DNA from: Pseudomonas sp. KUIN-1
GTDB lineage: Bacteria; Pseudomonadota; Gammaproteobacteria; Pseudomonadales; Pseudomonadaceae
Reading direction: 5' to 3'
NCBI RefSeq assembly: GCF_009176725.1
Contig: NZ_AP020337.1
Coordinates: forward strand, 1,178,001 to 1,242,000
Length of the DNA: 64,000 bases
Positions 56,140 through 64,000 of the stretch are shown here, piece by piece. Position numbers and translations under genes: made by a program. The notes beneath the pieces are model-generated. The model was not told the origin of the DNA. It saw only the letters and a list, made by a program, of their open reading frames with translations, and searched no databases. The first letter of the stretch is position 1. Every line of letters begins with the position of its first letter.

Positions 56140-57321
56140 ATGGAAAAGCAAATCGTCGCACCCAAGCAAAAGCTCTCTCTGAGCGATCCGAAAGTGCGCG
56201 CGTGGTTATTTCAGATCATCACTGTCGTGGCGGTGATCGCGTTGGGCTGGTTCATTTTCGACAACACCCAGACCAACCTGCAACACCGTGGTATTACCTC
56301 GGGTTTCGGTTTTCTTGAGAACAGTGCCGGTTTCGGTATCGCTCAGCACCTGATCGACTACAGCGAAGCGGACAGCTATGCCCGTGTGTTCGTCATCGGC
56401 CTGCTGAATACCTTGCTGGTGTCGGTTATCGGTATCGTCCTGGCGACCTTGCTGGGCTTTGTCATTGGTGTCGCTCGCCTGTCTCCGAACTGGATGATCA
56501 GCAAGCTGGCCACCGTGTATGTCGAAGTCTTCCGCAACATTCCGCCATTGCTGCAGATCCTTTTCTGGTATACCGCCGTATTCCTCACGCTGCCTGGTCC
56601 GCGTCAGGCGCATGGCTATCTGGACATGTTCTTCGTCAGCAGCCGCGGGCTCAACATGCCCAGAGCATTGCCTGCCGAAGGCGCCTGGGCATTCCTGATC
56701 AGTCTGGTGGTTGCCGTGATCGCCATCGTGATGATGGTGCGCTGGGCCAACAAGCGCTTCGAAGCCACCGGCCAGCCGTTTCACAAGTTCTGGGTCGGCC
56801 TGGCGTTGTTGCTGGTTATCCCCGGTCTGAGCATGCTGATCTTCGGCAGCCCGGTGCATTGGGAGCTGCCGCAGCTGAAGGGCTTCAATTTCTCGGGCGG
56901 CTGGGTGCTGATCCCTGAACTGATCTCCCTGACCCTGGCACTGACTATCTATACGGCGGCGTTCATCGCTGAAATCGTGCGTTCCGGCATCAAGTCGGTC
57001 AGCCATGGCCAGACCGAAGCTGCTCGCTCATTGGGCCTGCGCCCTGGGCCGACGCTGCGCAAGGTGATCATCCCGCAGGCGCTGCGCGTGATCATTCCGC
57101 CGCTGACCAGTCAGTTCCTGAACCTGGCGAAGAACTCTTCGCTGGCAGCCGCCATCGGCTACCCGGAAATGGTTTCCCTGTTCGCCGGTACGGTGCTCAA
57201 CCAGACCGGGCAGGCCATTGAAGTCATTGCCATCACCATGAGCGTGTACCTGGCGATCAGTATCAGCATTTCCCTGCTGATGAACTGGTACAACAAGCGC
57301 ATTGCGCTGATCGAGCGGTGA
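56140..57321 (+). CDS. aapQ: Amino-acid ABC transporter permease AapQ
   Basis: A 393-residue inner-membrane permease with an N-terminal helix, a large periplasmic/loop insertion and the polar amino-acid permease domain (GLLNTLLVSVIGIVLATLLG, YVEVFRNIPPLLQILFWY, and the EAARSLGLRPGPTLRKVIIPQA coupling loop). It pairs with AapM to form the membrane channel. Confidence 0.93.
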   Translation: MEKQIVAPKQKLSLSDPKVRAWLFQIITVVAVIALGWFIFDNTQTNLQHRGITSGFGFLENSAGFGIAQHLIDYSEADSYARVFVIGLLNTLLVSVIGIVLATLLGFVIGVARLSPNWMISKLATVYVEVFRNIPPLLQILFWYTAVFLTLPGPRQAHGYLDMFFVSSRGLNMPRALPAEGAWAFLISLVVAVIAIVMMVRWANKRFEATGQPFHKFWVGLALLLVIPGLSMLIFGSPVHWELPQLKGFNFSGGWVLIPELISLTLALTIYTAAFIAEIVRSGIKSVSHGQTEAARSLGLRPGPTLRKVIIPQALRVIIPPLTSQFLNLAKNSSLAAAIGYPEMVSLFAGTVLNQTGQAIEVIAITMSVYLAISISISLLMNWYNKRIALIER

Positions 57322-57331
57322 GGAAAAGCGC

Positions 57332-58429
57332 ATGACAACTCATACTTTCAAACCTGATATGCCACCACCGGGCAAAGTGTTCGGCCCGATGGCGTGGATG
57401 CGGCAGAACCTGTTCTCCAGCTGGATCAACACCCTGCTGACCCTGTTCTCCCTGTATCTGATTTATCTGGTCGTACCACCGATCATCAGTTGGGCCCTGC
57501 TGGACGCCAACTGGATCGGCACGACCAAGGCGGACTGCACCAAGGCGGGCGCCTGCTGGGTGTTCATCGAGCAGCGCTTCGGTCAGTTCATGTATGGCTA
57601 CTTCCCCAATGAACTGCGCTGGAGGGTCGACCTGACCGCCATCCTGGCGATCGTCGGCGCTGCGCCGCTGTTCATCTCGAAGTTTCCGCGCAAGGCTGTC
57701 TACGGTATTGCCTTCCTGGTGATCTACCCGGTTGTCGCGTTCTACCTGCTGCATGGCGGCGCGTTCGGTCTGACCAACGTACCGACCAGCCAGTGGGGCG
57801 GTCTGATGCTGACCCTGGTGATCGCCACCGTGGGTATCGTCGGTGCCTTGCCGCTGGGTATCCTGCTGGCGCTCGGTCGTCGTTCCAACATGCCGGCCGT
57901 GCGTGTGGTATGCGTGACCTTCATCGAGTTCTGGCGCGGCGTGCCGCTGATCACCGTGCTGTTCATGTCGTCGGTGATGCTGCCGCTGTTCATGCCTGAG
58001 GGCATGAACTTCGACAAGCTGCTGCGTGCGCTGATCGGCGTCATCCTGTTCCAGTCCGCGTACATCGCTGAAGTGGTGCGTGGCGGCATGCAGGCCATTC
58101 CCAAGGGCCAGTACGAAGCAGCCTCGGCGATGGGCCTGGGTTACTGGCGCAGCATGGGTCTGGTGATCCTGCCGCAGGCGTTGAAGATGGTCATTCCCGG
58201 CATCGTCAACACCTTCATTGCCTTGTTCAAGGACACCAGTCTGGTGATCATTATCGGTCTGTTCGACCTGCTCAACAGCGTCAAGCAGGCTACCGCCGAC
58301 CCGGCATGGCTGGGTATGGCCACTGAAGGCTACGTCTTCGCGGCCCTGGTGTTCTGGATCTTCTGTTTCGGTATGTCCCGCTATTCCATGCATTTGGAAC
58401 GTAAGCTGGACACAGGCCACAAGCGTTAG
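57332..58429 (+). CDS. aapM: Amino-acid ABC transporter permease AapM
   Basis: A 365-residue permease, 10 bp after aapQ. It has about eight hydrophobic helices and the coupling segment [42 protein letters not shown] is the conserved first part of the permease domain. Confidence 0.93.
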   Translation: MTTHTFKPDMPPPGKVFGPMAWMRQNLFSSWINTLLTLFSLYLIYLVVPPIISWALLDANWIGTTKADCTKAGACWVFIEQRFGQFMYGYFPNELRWRVDLTAILAIVGAAPLFISKFPRKAVYGIAFLVIYPVVAFYLLHGGAFGLTNVPTSQWGGLMLTLVIATVGIVGALPLGILLALGRRSNMPAVRVVCVTFIEFWRGVPLITVLFMSSVMLPLFMPEGMNFDKLLRALIGVILFQSAYIAEVVRGGMQAIPKGQYEAASAMGLGYWRSMGLVILPQALKMVIPGIVNTFIALFKDTSLVIIIGLFDLLNSVKQATADPAWLGMATEGYVFAALVFWIFCFGMSRYSMHLERKLDTGHKR

Positions 58430-58439
58430 GAGTTTTGTG

Positions 58440-59204
58440 ATGAGTGAAGTTATCAATAAGCCTCTGGGCGCTGAAGGCATGATCCGCATGGAGGGCGTAC
58501 ACAAGTGGTACGGCCAGTTCCATGTACTCAAGGACATCAACCTGAATGTGCGCCAGGGTGAACGTATCGTGCTGTGCGGCCCGTCGGGCTCGGGCAAGTC
58601 GACCACCATTCGCTGCCTCAACCGTCTGGAAGAGCACCAGCAGGGTCGCATCATTGTCGATGGCACCGAACTGACCTCGGACCTCAAGCAGATCGAGACC
58701 ATCCGCCGCGAAGTGGGCATGGTGTTTCAGCACTTCAACCTGTTCCCGCACCTGACCATCCTGCAGAACTGCACCTTGGCACCGATGTGGGTGCGCAAGA
58801 TGCCGAGGAAGAAAGCCGAAGAAATCGCCATGCACTATCTGGAGCGTGTGCGGATTCCGGAGCAGGCCCACAAGTTTCCGGGTCAGCTTTCCGGTGGTCA
58901 GCAGCAGCGTGTGGCGATTGCCCGTGCCTTGTGCATGAAGCCGAAAATCATGCTGTTCGATGAACCGACGTCGGCCCTTGACCCGGAAATGGTCAAGGAA
59001 GTGCTCGACACCATGGTCGGTCTGGCTGAAGAAGGCATGACCATGCTGTGCGTGACCCACGAAATGGGCTTTGCCCGTACCGTGGCAAACCGGGTGATCT
59101 TCATGGACAAGGGCGAAATCGTCGAACAGGCCGCGCCGAACGACTTCTTCGATAACCCGCAGAGCGACCGTACCAAGCTGTTCCTCAGTCAGATCATCCA
59201 CTGA
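58440..59204 (+). CDS. aapP: Amino-acid ABC transporter ATP-binding protein AapP
   Basis: A 254-residue ATPase: Walker [11 protein letters not shown], signature [15 protein letters not shown], Walker [16 protein letters not shown] and the switch His in CVTHEMGFA. It powers import through AapQM. The ATG at 58440 follows TTAGGAG by 6 bases; a GTG three bases earlier is unlikely. Confidence 0.95.
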   Translation: MSEVINKPLGAEGMIRMEGVHKWYGQFHVLKDINLNVRQGERIVLCGPSGSGKSTTIRCLNRLEEHQQGRIIVDGTELTSDLKQIETIRREVGMVFQHFNLFPHLTILQNCTLAPMWVRKMPRKKAEEIAMHYLERVRIPEQAHKFPGQLSGGQQQRVAIARALCMKPKIMLFDEPTSALDPEMVKEVLDTMVGLAEEGMTMLCVTHEMGFARTVANRVIFMDKGEIVEQAAPNDFFDNPQSDRTKLFLSQIIH

Positions 59205-59225
59205 GTGGACTTCTGCTGAACAAGG

Positions 59226-59252
59226 AAACCGGGCCCTGTGCCCGGTTTTTTT
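59226..59252 (+). terminator. Terminator of the aap operon
   Basis: AAACCGGGC pairs with GCCCGGTTT around CCTGT and is followed by a T-run, 21 bp after the aapP stop. Confidence 0.9.
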
Positions 59253-59356
59253 ATGCCTGTCGTTGCTGTGTGGGTTGTATGCAATTGATCTGAACCTTGT
59301 ATTCGCGATGATTCTCCAACAGGATACCGCCCCCCTGAAAAGGGTCGACATACTTG

Positions 59357-60601
59357 ATGACCGAGAAACTGATGACTGCCAAGGCTCAACTCAGCCCCCA
59401 ACCGACTGCCGATCAACCTCATTCTGCCTTGAAGCGCCCCTGGCTGTTGCTGCTGGGTCTGGTGCTGGTCGCCCTCAACCTGCGCCCGGCGTTGTCCAGC
59501 ATTGCGCCGCTGCTTGACACGGTGTCCGACAGCCTGGGCATGTCCGCTGCCGAGGCCGGACTGCTGACCACCTTGCCGGTTTTGTGCCTGGGCCTGTTCG
59601 CGCCGCTCGCACCGATCCTCGCCCGCCGGTTTGGCAGTGAGCGGGTGGTCATGGTGGTGCTTCTGACACTGGCTGCAGGCTTGGCAGTGCGCAGTCTGTT
59701 TGGTCAGGTCGGGCTGTTTGGCGGCAGCCTGCTGGCGGGTGCGAGCATCGGAATCATCGGCGTGTTGCTGCCGGGTATCGTCAAACGTGATTTTCCGCAC
59801 AAGGCCGGAGCCATGACCGGTGTCTACACCATGGCCTTGTGCCTGGGCGCGGCCATTGCAGCCGGTTCGACGGTGCCGCTCAGTCAGTACGTGGGTGGCA
59901 GTTGGCAGATTGGCCTGGGTTTCTGGCTGGTTCCGGCACTGATTGCCGCCGCATTATGGTTTCCGCAGGCGCGTGAAGTGCATGGCACGCATCGCGATGT
60001 TTACCGGGTCCGTGGTTTGTTGCGTGACCCGCTGGCCTGGCAGGTCACGCTGTACATGGGCCTGCAATCGTCGCTGTCGTACATCGTCTTCGGCTGGTTG
60101 CCGTCGATCCTCATCGGTCGCGGCCTGACGCCCACCCAGGCCGGCCTGCTGCTGTCCGGCTCGATCATTGCGCAGGTCATCAGCGCGCTGGCGGTGCCTT
60201 ATCTGGCCACACGCGGCAAGGATCAGCGTCTGGCGATCATGCTGGTCATGTCGCTGACCCTGATCGGTCTGTTCGGCTGCCTGTATGCGCCGCTTGGCGG
60301 GCTGTGGGGCTGGGCGATCCTGCTGGGGATCGGGCAGGGCGGCACGTTCAGTCTGGCGCTGGCCTTGATCGTCCTGCGCTCGCGCGACTCACATGTCGCC
60401 GCCAACCTGTCGAGCATGGCGCAAGGCGTCGGCTACACCATCGCCTCGACCGGCCCGTTTGCCGTGGGCGTGGTGCATGACATGACCGGCAGCTGGAGCG
60501 CGATTGGCTGGATCTTCGCGGTACTCGGGCTGGGCGCCATCATCGCGGGCATGGGCGCCGGTCGGGCGCTGCAGGTGCAGGTCAGTAGCGAGAAGGTTTG
60601 A
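59357..60601 (+). CDS. CynX/NimT-type MFS transporter
   Basis: A 414-residue major facilitator with 12 predicted helices. The start region LALNLRPALSSIAPLLD-like VALNLRPALSSIAPLLDTV, then GLLTTLPVLCLGLFAPLAP and GIIGVLLPGIVKRDFPHKAGAMTG, are hallmarks of the cyanate-transporter-like CynX family. The substrate is unknown. No strong ribosome site; ATG 59357 chosen, with ATG 59375 as an alternative. Confidence 0.88.
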   Translation: MTEKLMTAKAQLSPQPTADQPHSALKRPWLLLLGLVLVALNLRPALSSIAPLLDTVSDSLGMSAAEAGLLTTLPVLCLGLFAPLAPILARRFGSERVVMVVLLTLAAGLAVRSLFGQVGLFGGSLLAGASIGIIGVLLPGIVKRDFPHKAGAMTGVYTMALCLGAAIAAGSTVPLSQYVGGSWQIGLGFWLVPALIAAALWFPQAREVHGTHRDVYRVRGLLRDPLAWQVTLYMGLQSSLSYIVFGWLPSILIGRGLTPTQAGLLLSGSIIAQVISALAVPYLATRGKDQRLAIMLVMSLTLIGLFGCLYAPLGGLWGWAILLGIGQGGTFSLALALIVLRSRDSHVAANLSSMAQGVGYTIASTGPFAVGVVHDMTGSWSAIGWIFAVLGLGAIIAGMGAGRALQVQVSSEKV

Positions 60602-60643
60602 TGTTCGATGATTGATGATCGTGCGACCCGGGCTTGAGTTGCT

Positions 60644-61582
60644 TCAGGTCTGGGTCAGATTGGCCCGTGCCCATTGTTCGGCACGGGTGACGCTCAGCCC
60701 TGATTTCGCGTTGTAGGTACTGGCGACGTCCCATGCCACGCCTCGGCCCATGGCAAAGACTGCCCGGTATTTGCGCAGATTGTCATCCGGCATTTCCGTC
60801 AGATCAGCTTGCAACTGCGCAACACTCCATACGTGCCGCTCGATGTCGCGCCCCGTGACACGCTCCACCAGATCGGCCAGCCCGGCGTACGTCAATGTGT
60901 CGCCAGCGGTGTACACCACCTGATTCACGATGCGCGGCTCGTGCATCACGATGGCAGCAGTCAGCCTGCCAATGTCCTCTGCGGTCGTGACTGTCACGGC
61001 AGTATCGAGGCTGCCCAGCGCATTGATCCGCCCGCCTTGCAGATCGACGACACCGAACGCGGGATCGAACAGGAAGCTTGTAAACATGCCGGTCGAAACG
61101 ATCACCCATTCGGTGCGCTGCTGGGCGCGCAGCTTTTCTCGCACATCGAGTTGTTCATCGAACAGATCCTGAGGGCTGCCCCGGCCGATAAGGTCGTAGT
61201 CAACGCCGAACTGCCAGGGCAGGTAGCGTTTTATGCCGGCCTTGAGCGCTGCATCGGTCAGTTTGCGTTGAGTGCCCCGGCCAGCGGCAAACCCCGCACA
61301 GCTGATTACCGTGTCGTAGCGCGTCATGACAGTGGCAAGTTCGTCCACGCTGGCAACGGCCAGATCGGCTGTTTCGATGGCAATGTCCAGCGCGCGGATT
61401 TCTTCGATTTCCACACGCTTGGCAGGCGCCTGAGTGCTCAAGCTGCTCTGGCGTAGCAGCACGGCAATGCTCAAGCCATGTGCCCCGGCTTTCTCGACCA
61501 GCCCTCGCAACACCGCGAGCCCAAGCTCTCCTGCACCTATTACCAGAATGCGTTGTTTGACGTTTGCGTTATCGGCTTGCAT
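60644..61582 (-). CDS. NmrA-like NAD(P)-binding oxidoreductase
   Basis: A 312-residue protein of the NmrA/isoflavone-reductase-like group: QRILVIGAGELGLAVLRGL (dinucleotide binding), VISCAGFAAGRGTQRKL, ALKAGIKRYLPWQFGVDYD, WVIVSTGMFTSFLFDP, VTVTTAEDIGRLTAAIV. It probably reduces an aromatic alcohol or aldehyde, or acts as a redox sensor. It diverges from the HxlR regulator 48 bp away, which is its likely controller. Confidence 0.85.
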   Translation of the reverse strand: MQADNANVKQRILVIGAGELGLAVLRGLVEKAGAHGLSIAVLLRQSSLSTQAPAKRVEIEEIRALDIAIETADLAVASVDELATVMTRYDTVISCAGFAAGRGTQRKLTDAALKAGIKRYLPWQFGVDYDLIGRGSPQDLFDEQLDVREKLRAQQRTEWVIVSTGMFTSFLFDPAFGVVDLQGGRINALGSLDTAVTVTTAEDIGRLTAAIVMHEPRIVNQVVYTAGDTLTYAGLADLVERVTGRDIERHVWSVAQLQADLTEMPDDNLRKYRAVFAMGRGVAWDVASTYNAKSGLSVTRAEQWARANLTQT

Positions 61583-61630
61583 GGTGATCCCTTTGGACAG
61601 CCTTTCAATTCAGGCGGGAGAGATGCTGGC

Positions 61631-62074
61631 ATGCCTGTCGACATACAAAAAGTAGGCACATCGGTGATACCGGGCGGGCTGGACGCGCAGGAAGTGGTCA
61701 GACGCTCCGAAGCGGCCTGTGCTGCGCTCAGCGATGATGAGGATGGTCTCAAGCGTGACATTCTCGGCCACGCCGGTAATCGCTGGTCATTGGGCGTGGT
61801 CCATGCCCTTGGCGTCAGCAGCCCTTTGCGCCACGCCCAATTGCGCCGAAAACTGCACGGTGTCACCCAGCGCATGCTCACTCATACCTTGCGCCAGCTC
61901 GAACAGGACGGGTTGATCACCCGCCACGACTACCGCGAGAAGCCGCTCAGGGTGGAATATTCGTTGACCGACCTGGGCATGGGGCTGCTGGTACAGATGA
62001 TTCCGCTGTGGACTTGGGTGATTGAAAATTCGGAGGCGTTCAGTGCGGCGCGAAATCGTTATCTGGACAGGTAA
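61631..62074 (+). CDS. HxlR-family transcriptional regulator
   Basis: A 147-residue winged-helix regulator: LGHAGNRWSLGVVHALGVSS, RHAQLRRKLHGVTQRMLTHTLRQLEQDGLITRHDY, VEYSLTDLGMGLLVQMIPLWTW, the HxlR pattern. GGGAGAG precedes the ATG at 61631; longer in-frame extensions overlap the divergent gene. HxlR proteins often respond to aldehydes or quinones and control a divergent reductase. Confidence 0.9.
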   Translation: MPVDIQKVGTSVIPGGLDAQEVVRRSEAACAALSDDEDGLKRDILGHAGNRWSLGVVHALGVSSPLRHAQLRRKLHGVTQRMLTHTLRQLEQDGLITRHDYREKPLRVEYSLTDLGMGLLVQMIPLWTWVIENSEAFSAARNRYLDR

Positions 62075-62162
62075 ACGTGATGGCTGATGCGCCATCAACC
62101 CCTCGCCATTTTCTTCGGCGCCGCTTATCGTGCACGAATAATTCGCCAAGGGATGTGCACGC

Positions 62163-62654
62163 ATGAACTACGAAGAACAAAGTCAGGCCAACAGCGCACT
62201 GATCACCCGGTTTTATGAGGCGTTTGCGCAGCTGGATGCCGAGGCGATGAGTGCCTGCTATACCGATGACGTGTTGTTCAGCGACCCTGCCTTTGGTGAA
62301 TTGCGCGGTGCTCAGGTCGGTGACATGTGGCGCATGCTGACTTCCCGGGCAAAGAATTTTTCGGTGGTCTTCGATCAGGTGCGAGCCGATGACCAGACTG
62401 GCAGTGCGCACTGGGTGGCGACGTACCTGTTCAGTCAGACCGGGCGCACGGTGGTCAACGATATTCAGGCCCGTTTCGTGTTTCGTGATGGCAGGATCTG
62501 CGAGCATCGCGATCATTTCGATATGTGGCGCTGGTCGCGCCAGGCCCTGGGTTTGAAGGGCCTGTTGCTTGGCTGGACGCCTTTGGTGCGCAACGCCGTC
62601 AGGGCTCAGGCGCTCAAGGGCCTGAAGACCTTTTCAGAGAGCCGCCGTGCCTGA
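62163..62654 (+). CDS. NTF2/SnoaL-like protein
   Basis: A 163-residue protein with the cone-shaped NTF2 fold pattern: [92 protein letters not shown]. Such proteins are small-ligand binding or enzymatic; the role is unknown. Its end overlaps the GIY-YIG gene by 8 bp. Confidence 0.85.
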   Translation: MNYEEQSQANSALITRFYEAFAQLDAEAMSACYTDDVLFSDPAFGELRGAQVGDMWRMLTSRAKNFSVVFDQVRADDQTGSAHWVATYLFSQTGRTVVNDIQARFVFRDGRICEHRDHFDMWRWSRQALGLKGLLLGWTPLVRNAVRAQALKGLKTFSESRRA

Positions 62655-62988
62655 GGTCGCCTGCACCGCCAGTGCGTCGACTGCCGAACAGGCGGTCGGC
62701 AAACCCTGGTTTGTCTATCTGGTGCGCGCTGCCAACGGCTCGCTGTACTGTGGCATCAGTGATGATCCGCAGCGGCGGTTCGCTGCGCACCAGAGCGGCA
62801 AGGGCGCGCGCTTTTTCTCTTCGAGTCCGGCAATGGCGCTGGTCTACGTTGAACAATGGCCCAGCAAGGGCGAGGCGTTACGCCATGAGCGGCTGATCAA
62901 GAAGCTCAAAAAAAGCGCCAAAGAGGCGTTGGCTGCCAGCTACGTAATGTCACCGATCCATGCGCGTGATGGTGTCCCATCAGTTTGA
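62647..62988 (+). CDS. GIY-YIG nuclease domain protein (YhbQ/UPF0213 type)
   Basis: A 113-residue protein with [20 protein letters not shown] (the GIY-YIG core in its VYL...YCGI form), [15 protein letters not shown] and [19 protein letters not shown]. The family includes DNA repair-type and RNA-type nucleases of uncertain substrate. GTG start inside the end of the NTF2-like gene, so translational coupling is likely. Confidence 0.88.
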   Translation: MPEVACTASASTAEQAVGKPWFVYLVRAANGSLYCGISDDPQRRFAAHQSGKGARFFSSSPAMALVYVEQWPSKGEALRHERLIKKLKKSAKEALAASYVMSPIHARDGVPSV

Positions 62989-63052
62989 GGTCGTGGGCGG
63001 CCAGGGTACTGCGGGTTAAGCTGTGTTTTTCCCATGTGCACAGAGGCTGAAC

Positions 63053-63985
63053 ATGTCCGAGTTGATCCTTCACCACTACCCCACGTCGCTGTTCGCCGAA
63101 AAAGCCCGTCTGATGCTGGGTTTCAAAGGCCTCACATGGCGTTCGGTGACTATCCCTTCGATCATGCCCAAGCCTGACCTGACTGCATTGACCGGCGGTT
63201 ATCGCAGAACCCCGGTATTGCAGGCCGGAGCGGACATCTACTGTGATACGGCACTGATGGCGCGGCGTCTGGAGCAGGAAAAAGCCTCGCCAGCGTTTTA
63301 CCCGAAGGGGCAGGAGTTCACGGTTGCCGGCCTGGCCGCCTGGGCCGATTCGGTGCTGTTCATGCATGCCGTGAGTCTGGTATTTCAGCCTGAATCAATG
63401 GCTGTGCGCTTCGCCAAGGTGCCGCCAGACGCCGCCAAGGCCTTCGTCGCCGACCGTTCGACGCTGTTCAACGGCGGCACTGCGTCGCGCCCGCCTGTGG
63501 AGCAGGTCAAACACCAATGGCCGACCCTGATGTCGCGCCTGGAGCTGCAACTCTCGCACGGCGGCGATTTCCTGTTCGGCGTACCGTCGATTGCCGATTT
63601 GTCGGTCGCTCATACATTGTGGTTTCTCAAGCAGACGCCGGTGACCGCACCCTTTGTCGATGAGTATCCGAGTGTCAGGGCCTGGCTTGATCGTGTGCTG
63701 GGTTTTGGTCATGGCACGTTCAGCGACCTGAGCTCGGCAGATGCCATCGAAATCGCCAGAAACGCCACGCCTGCGCCATTGCCCGATGAAACTCTCGTCG
63801 ATCCAAATGGCTTCAAGGCAGGTGACAAGGTTGCGGTTTCTGCGGTCGACTATGGCGTCGAAGCGGTTGAGGGCGAGCTGGTATTTACCGGCCGCGAAGA
63901 GCTGATCCTGCGCCGCGAGGACGAGCGTGCCGGTGTCGTGCACGTACACTTCCCGAGAATGGGCTATCGGATCGAGAAGCGCTGA
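63053..63985 (+). CDS. Glutathione S-transferase-fold protein
   Basis: A 310-residue protein with an N-terminal thioredoxin-like GST domain (MSELILHHYPTSLFAEKARLMLGFKG, GYRRTPVLQAGADIYCDTALMARRLE) and a helical C-terminal domain (FLFGVPSIADLSVAHTLWFL). The last 70 residues form an extra beta-rich extension (FKAGDKVAVSAVDYGVEAVEGELVF) seen in some proteobacterial GST-like proteins. Start at 63053 chosen from AGAGG upstream. The final 15 bases of the window hold nothing. Confidence 0.85.
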   Translation: MSELILHHYPTSLFAEKARLMLGFKGLTWRSVTIPSIMPKPDLTALTGGYRRTPVLQAGADIYCDTALMARRLEQEKASPAFYPKGQEFTVAGLAAWADSVLFMHAVSLVFQPESMAVRFAKVPPDAAKAFVADRSTLFNGGTASRPPVEQVKHQWPTLMSRLELQLSHGGDFLFGVPSIADLSVAHTLWFLKQTPVTAPFVDEYPSVRAWLDRVLGFGHGTFSDLSSADAIEIARNATPAPLPDETLVDPNGFKAGDKVAVSAVDYGVEAVEGELVFTGREELILRREDERAGVVHVHFPRMGYRIEKR

Positions 63986-64000
63986 GGTTCAACGATGCTC

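Overview
The window is GC-rich chromosomal DNA from a fluorescent pseudomonad, most likely the Pseudomonas syringae group. The evidence is a complete alginate operon in the order algD-alg8-alg44-algK-algE-algG-algX-algL-algI-algJ-algF-algA, a fecI-fecR-fecA ferric-citrate module, an AapJQMP-type amino-acid transporter, Pseudomonas REP elements, and dispersed repeats whose translation resembles the DUF1534 fragments annotated in P. syringae genomes. No rRNA, tRNA, CRISPR array or transposase gene was found.

Layout. 1-4154 (minus strand): an exopolysaccharide cluster with a UDP-GlcNAc 2-epimerase (WecB), a BcsB-like periplasmic membrane-anchored protein, and the start of an NfrB-type glycosyltransferase that runs off the left edge. 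4858-8342: small stress and housekeeping genes (yebG with an SOS box, psiE, a WXXGXW lipoprotein, a DUF3509-like protein, an HPF-type ribosome-associated protein). 8616-13083: fecA, fecR, fecI (minus strand) with a Fur-box candidate upstream of fecI and a repeat island in the fecR-fecA gap. 13294-17264: AraC regulator, EamA transporter, 2-hydroxyacid dehydrogenase, LysR regulator. 17448-22194: a four-gene AaeB/FUSC-type efflux operon, divergent from the LysR gene. 22266-23564: a short-chain dehydrogenase and a small membrane protein.

23776-29687 holds two tandem toxin genes. Their RHS/YD-repeat cores look like the C subunit (TccC) of Tc insecticidal toxins, and each has a different C-terminal cargo. 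The first tail is AT-rich and shows a kinase-like motif pattern. The second tail looks like the glucosyltransferase domain of large clostridial toxins. The genes lie against the 3' end of algA, and a 48-codon copy of the algA 3' end with its terminator lies between them, so the locus grew by duplication or repeated insertion beside the alginate operon. 861 bp of the two cores are identical. No immunity gene follows either toxin, which fits toxins aimed at eukaryotes.

29846-46272 (minus strand) is the alginate operon, with precursor synthesis (AlgA, AlgD), polymerisation (Alg8, Alg44), periplasmic modification and passage (AlgG, AlgX, AlgI, AlgJ, AlgF, AlgL, AlgK) and outer-membrane export (AlgE). 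An 815-bp upstream region carries an AlgU-like promoter candidate. 47088-54556: yaaA, a polysaccharide deacetylase, a PIN-PhoH protein, moaC-moaD-moaE (with a 14-copy 7-bp tandem repeat in front of moaC), rhlB and a carboxylesterase. 55041-59204: the aapJQMP operon behind a sigma-54 type promoter. 59357-63985: a CynX-type MFS transporter, an NmrA-like oxidoreductase divergent from an HxlR regulator, an NTF2-like protein, a GIY-YIG protein and a GST-fold protein.
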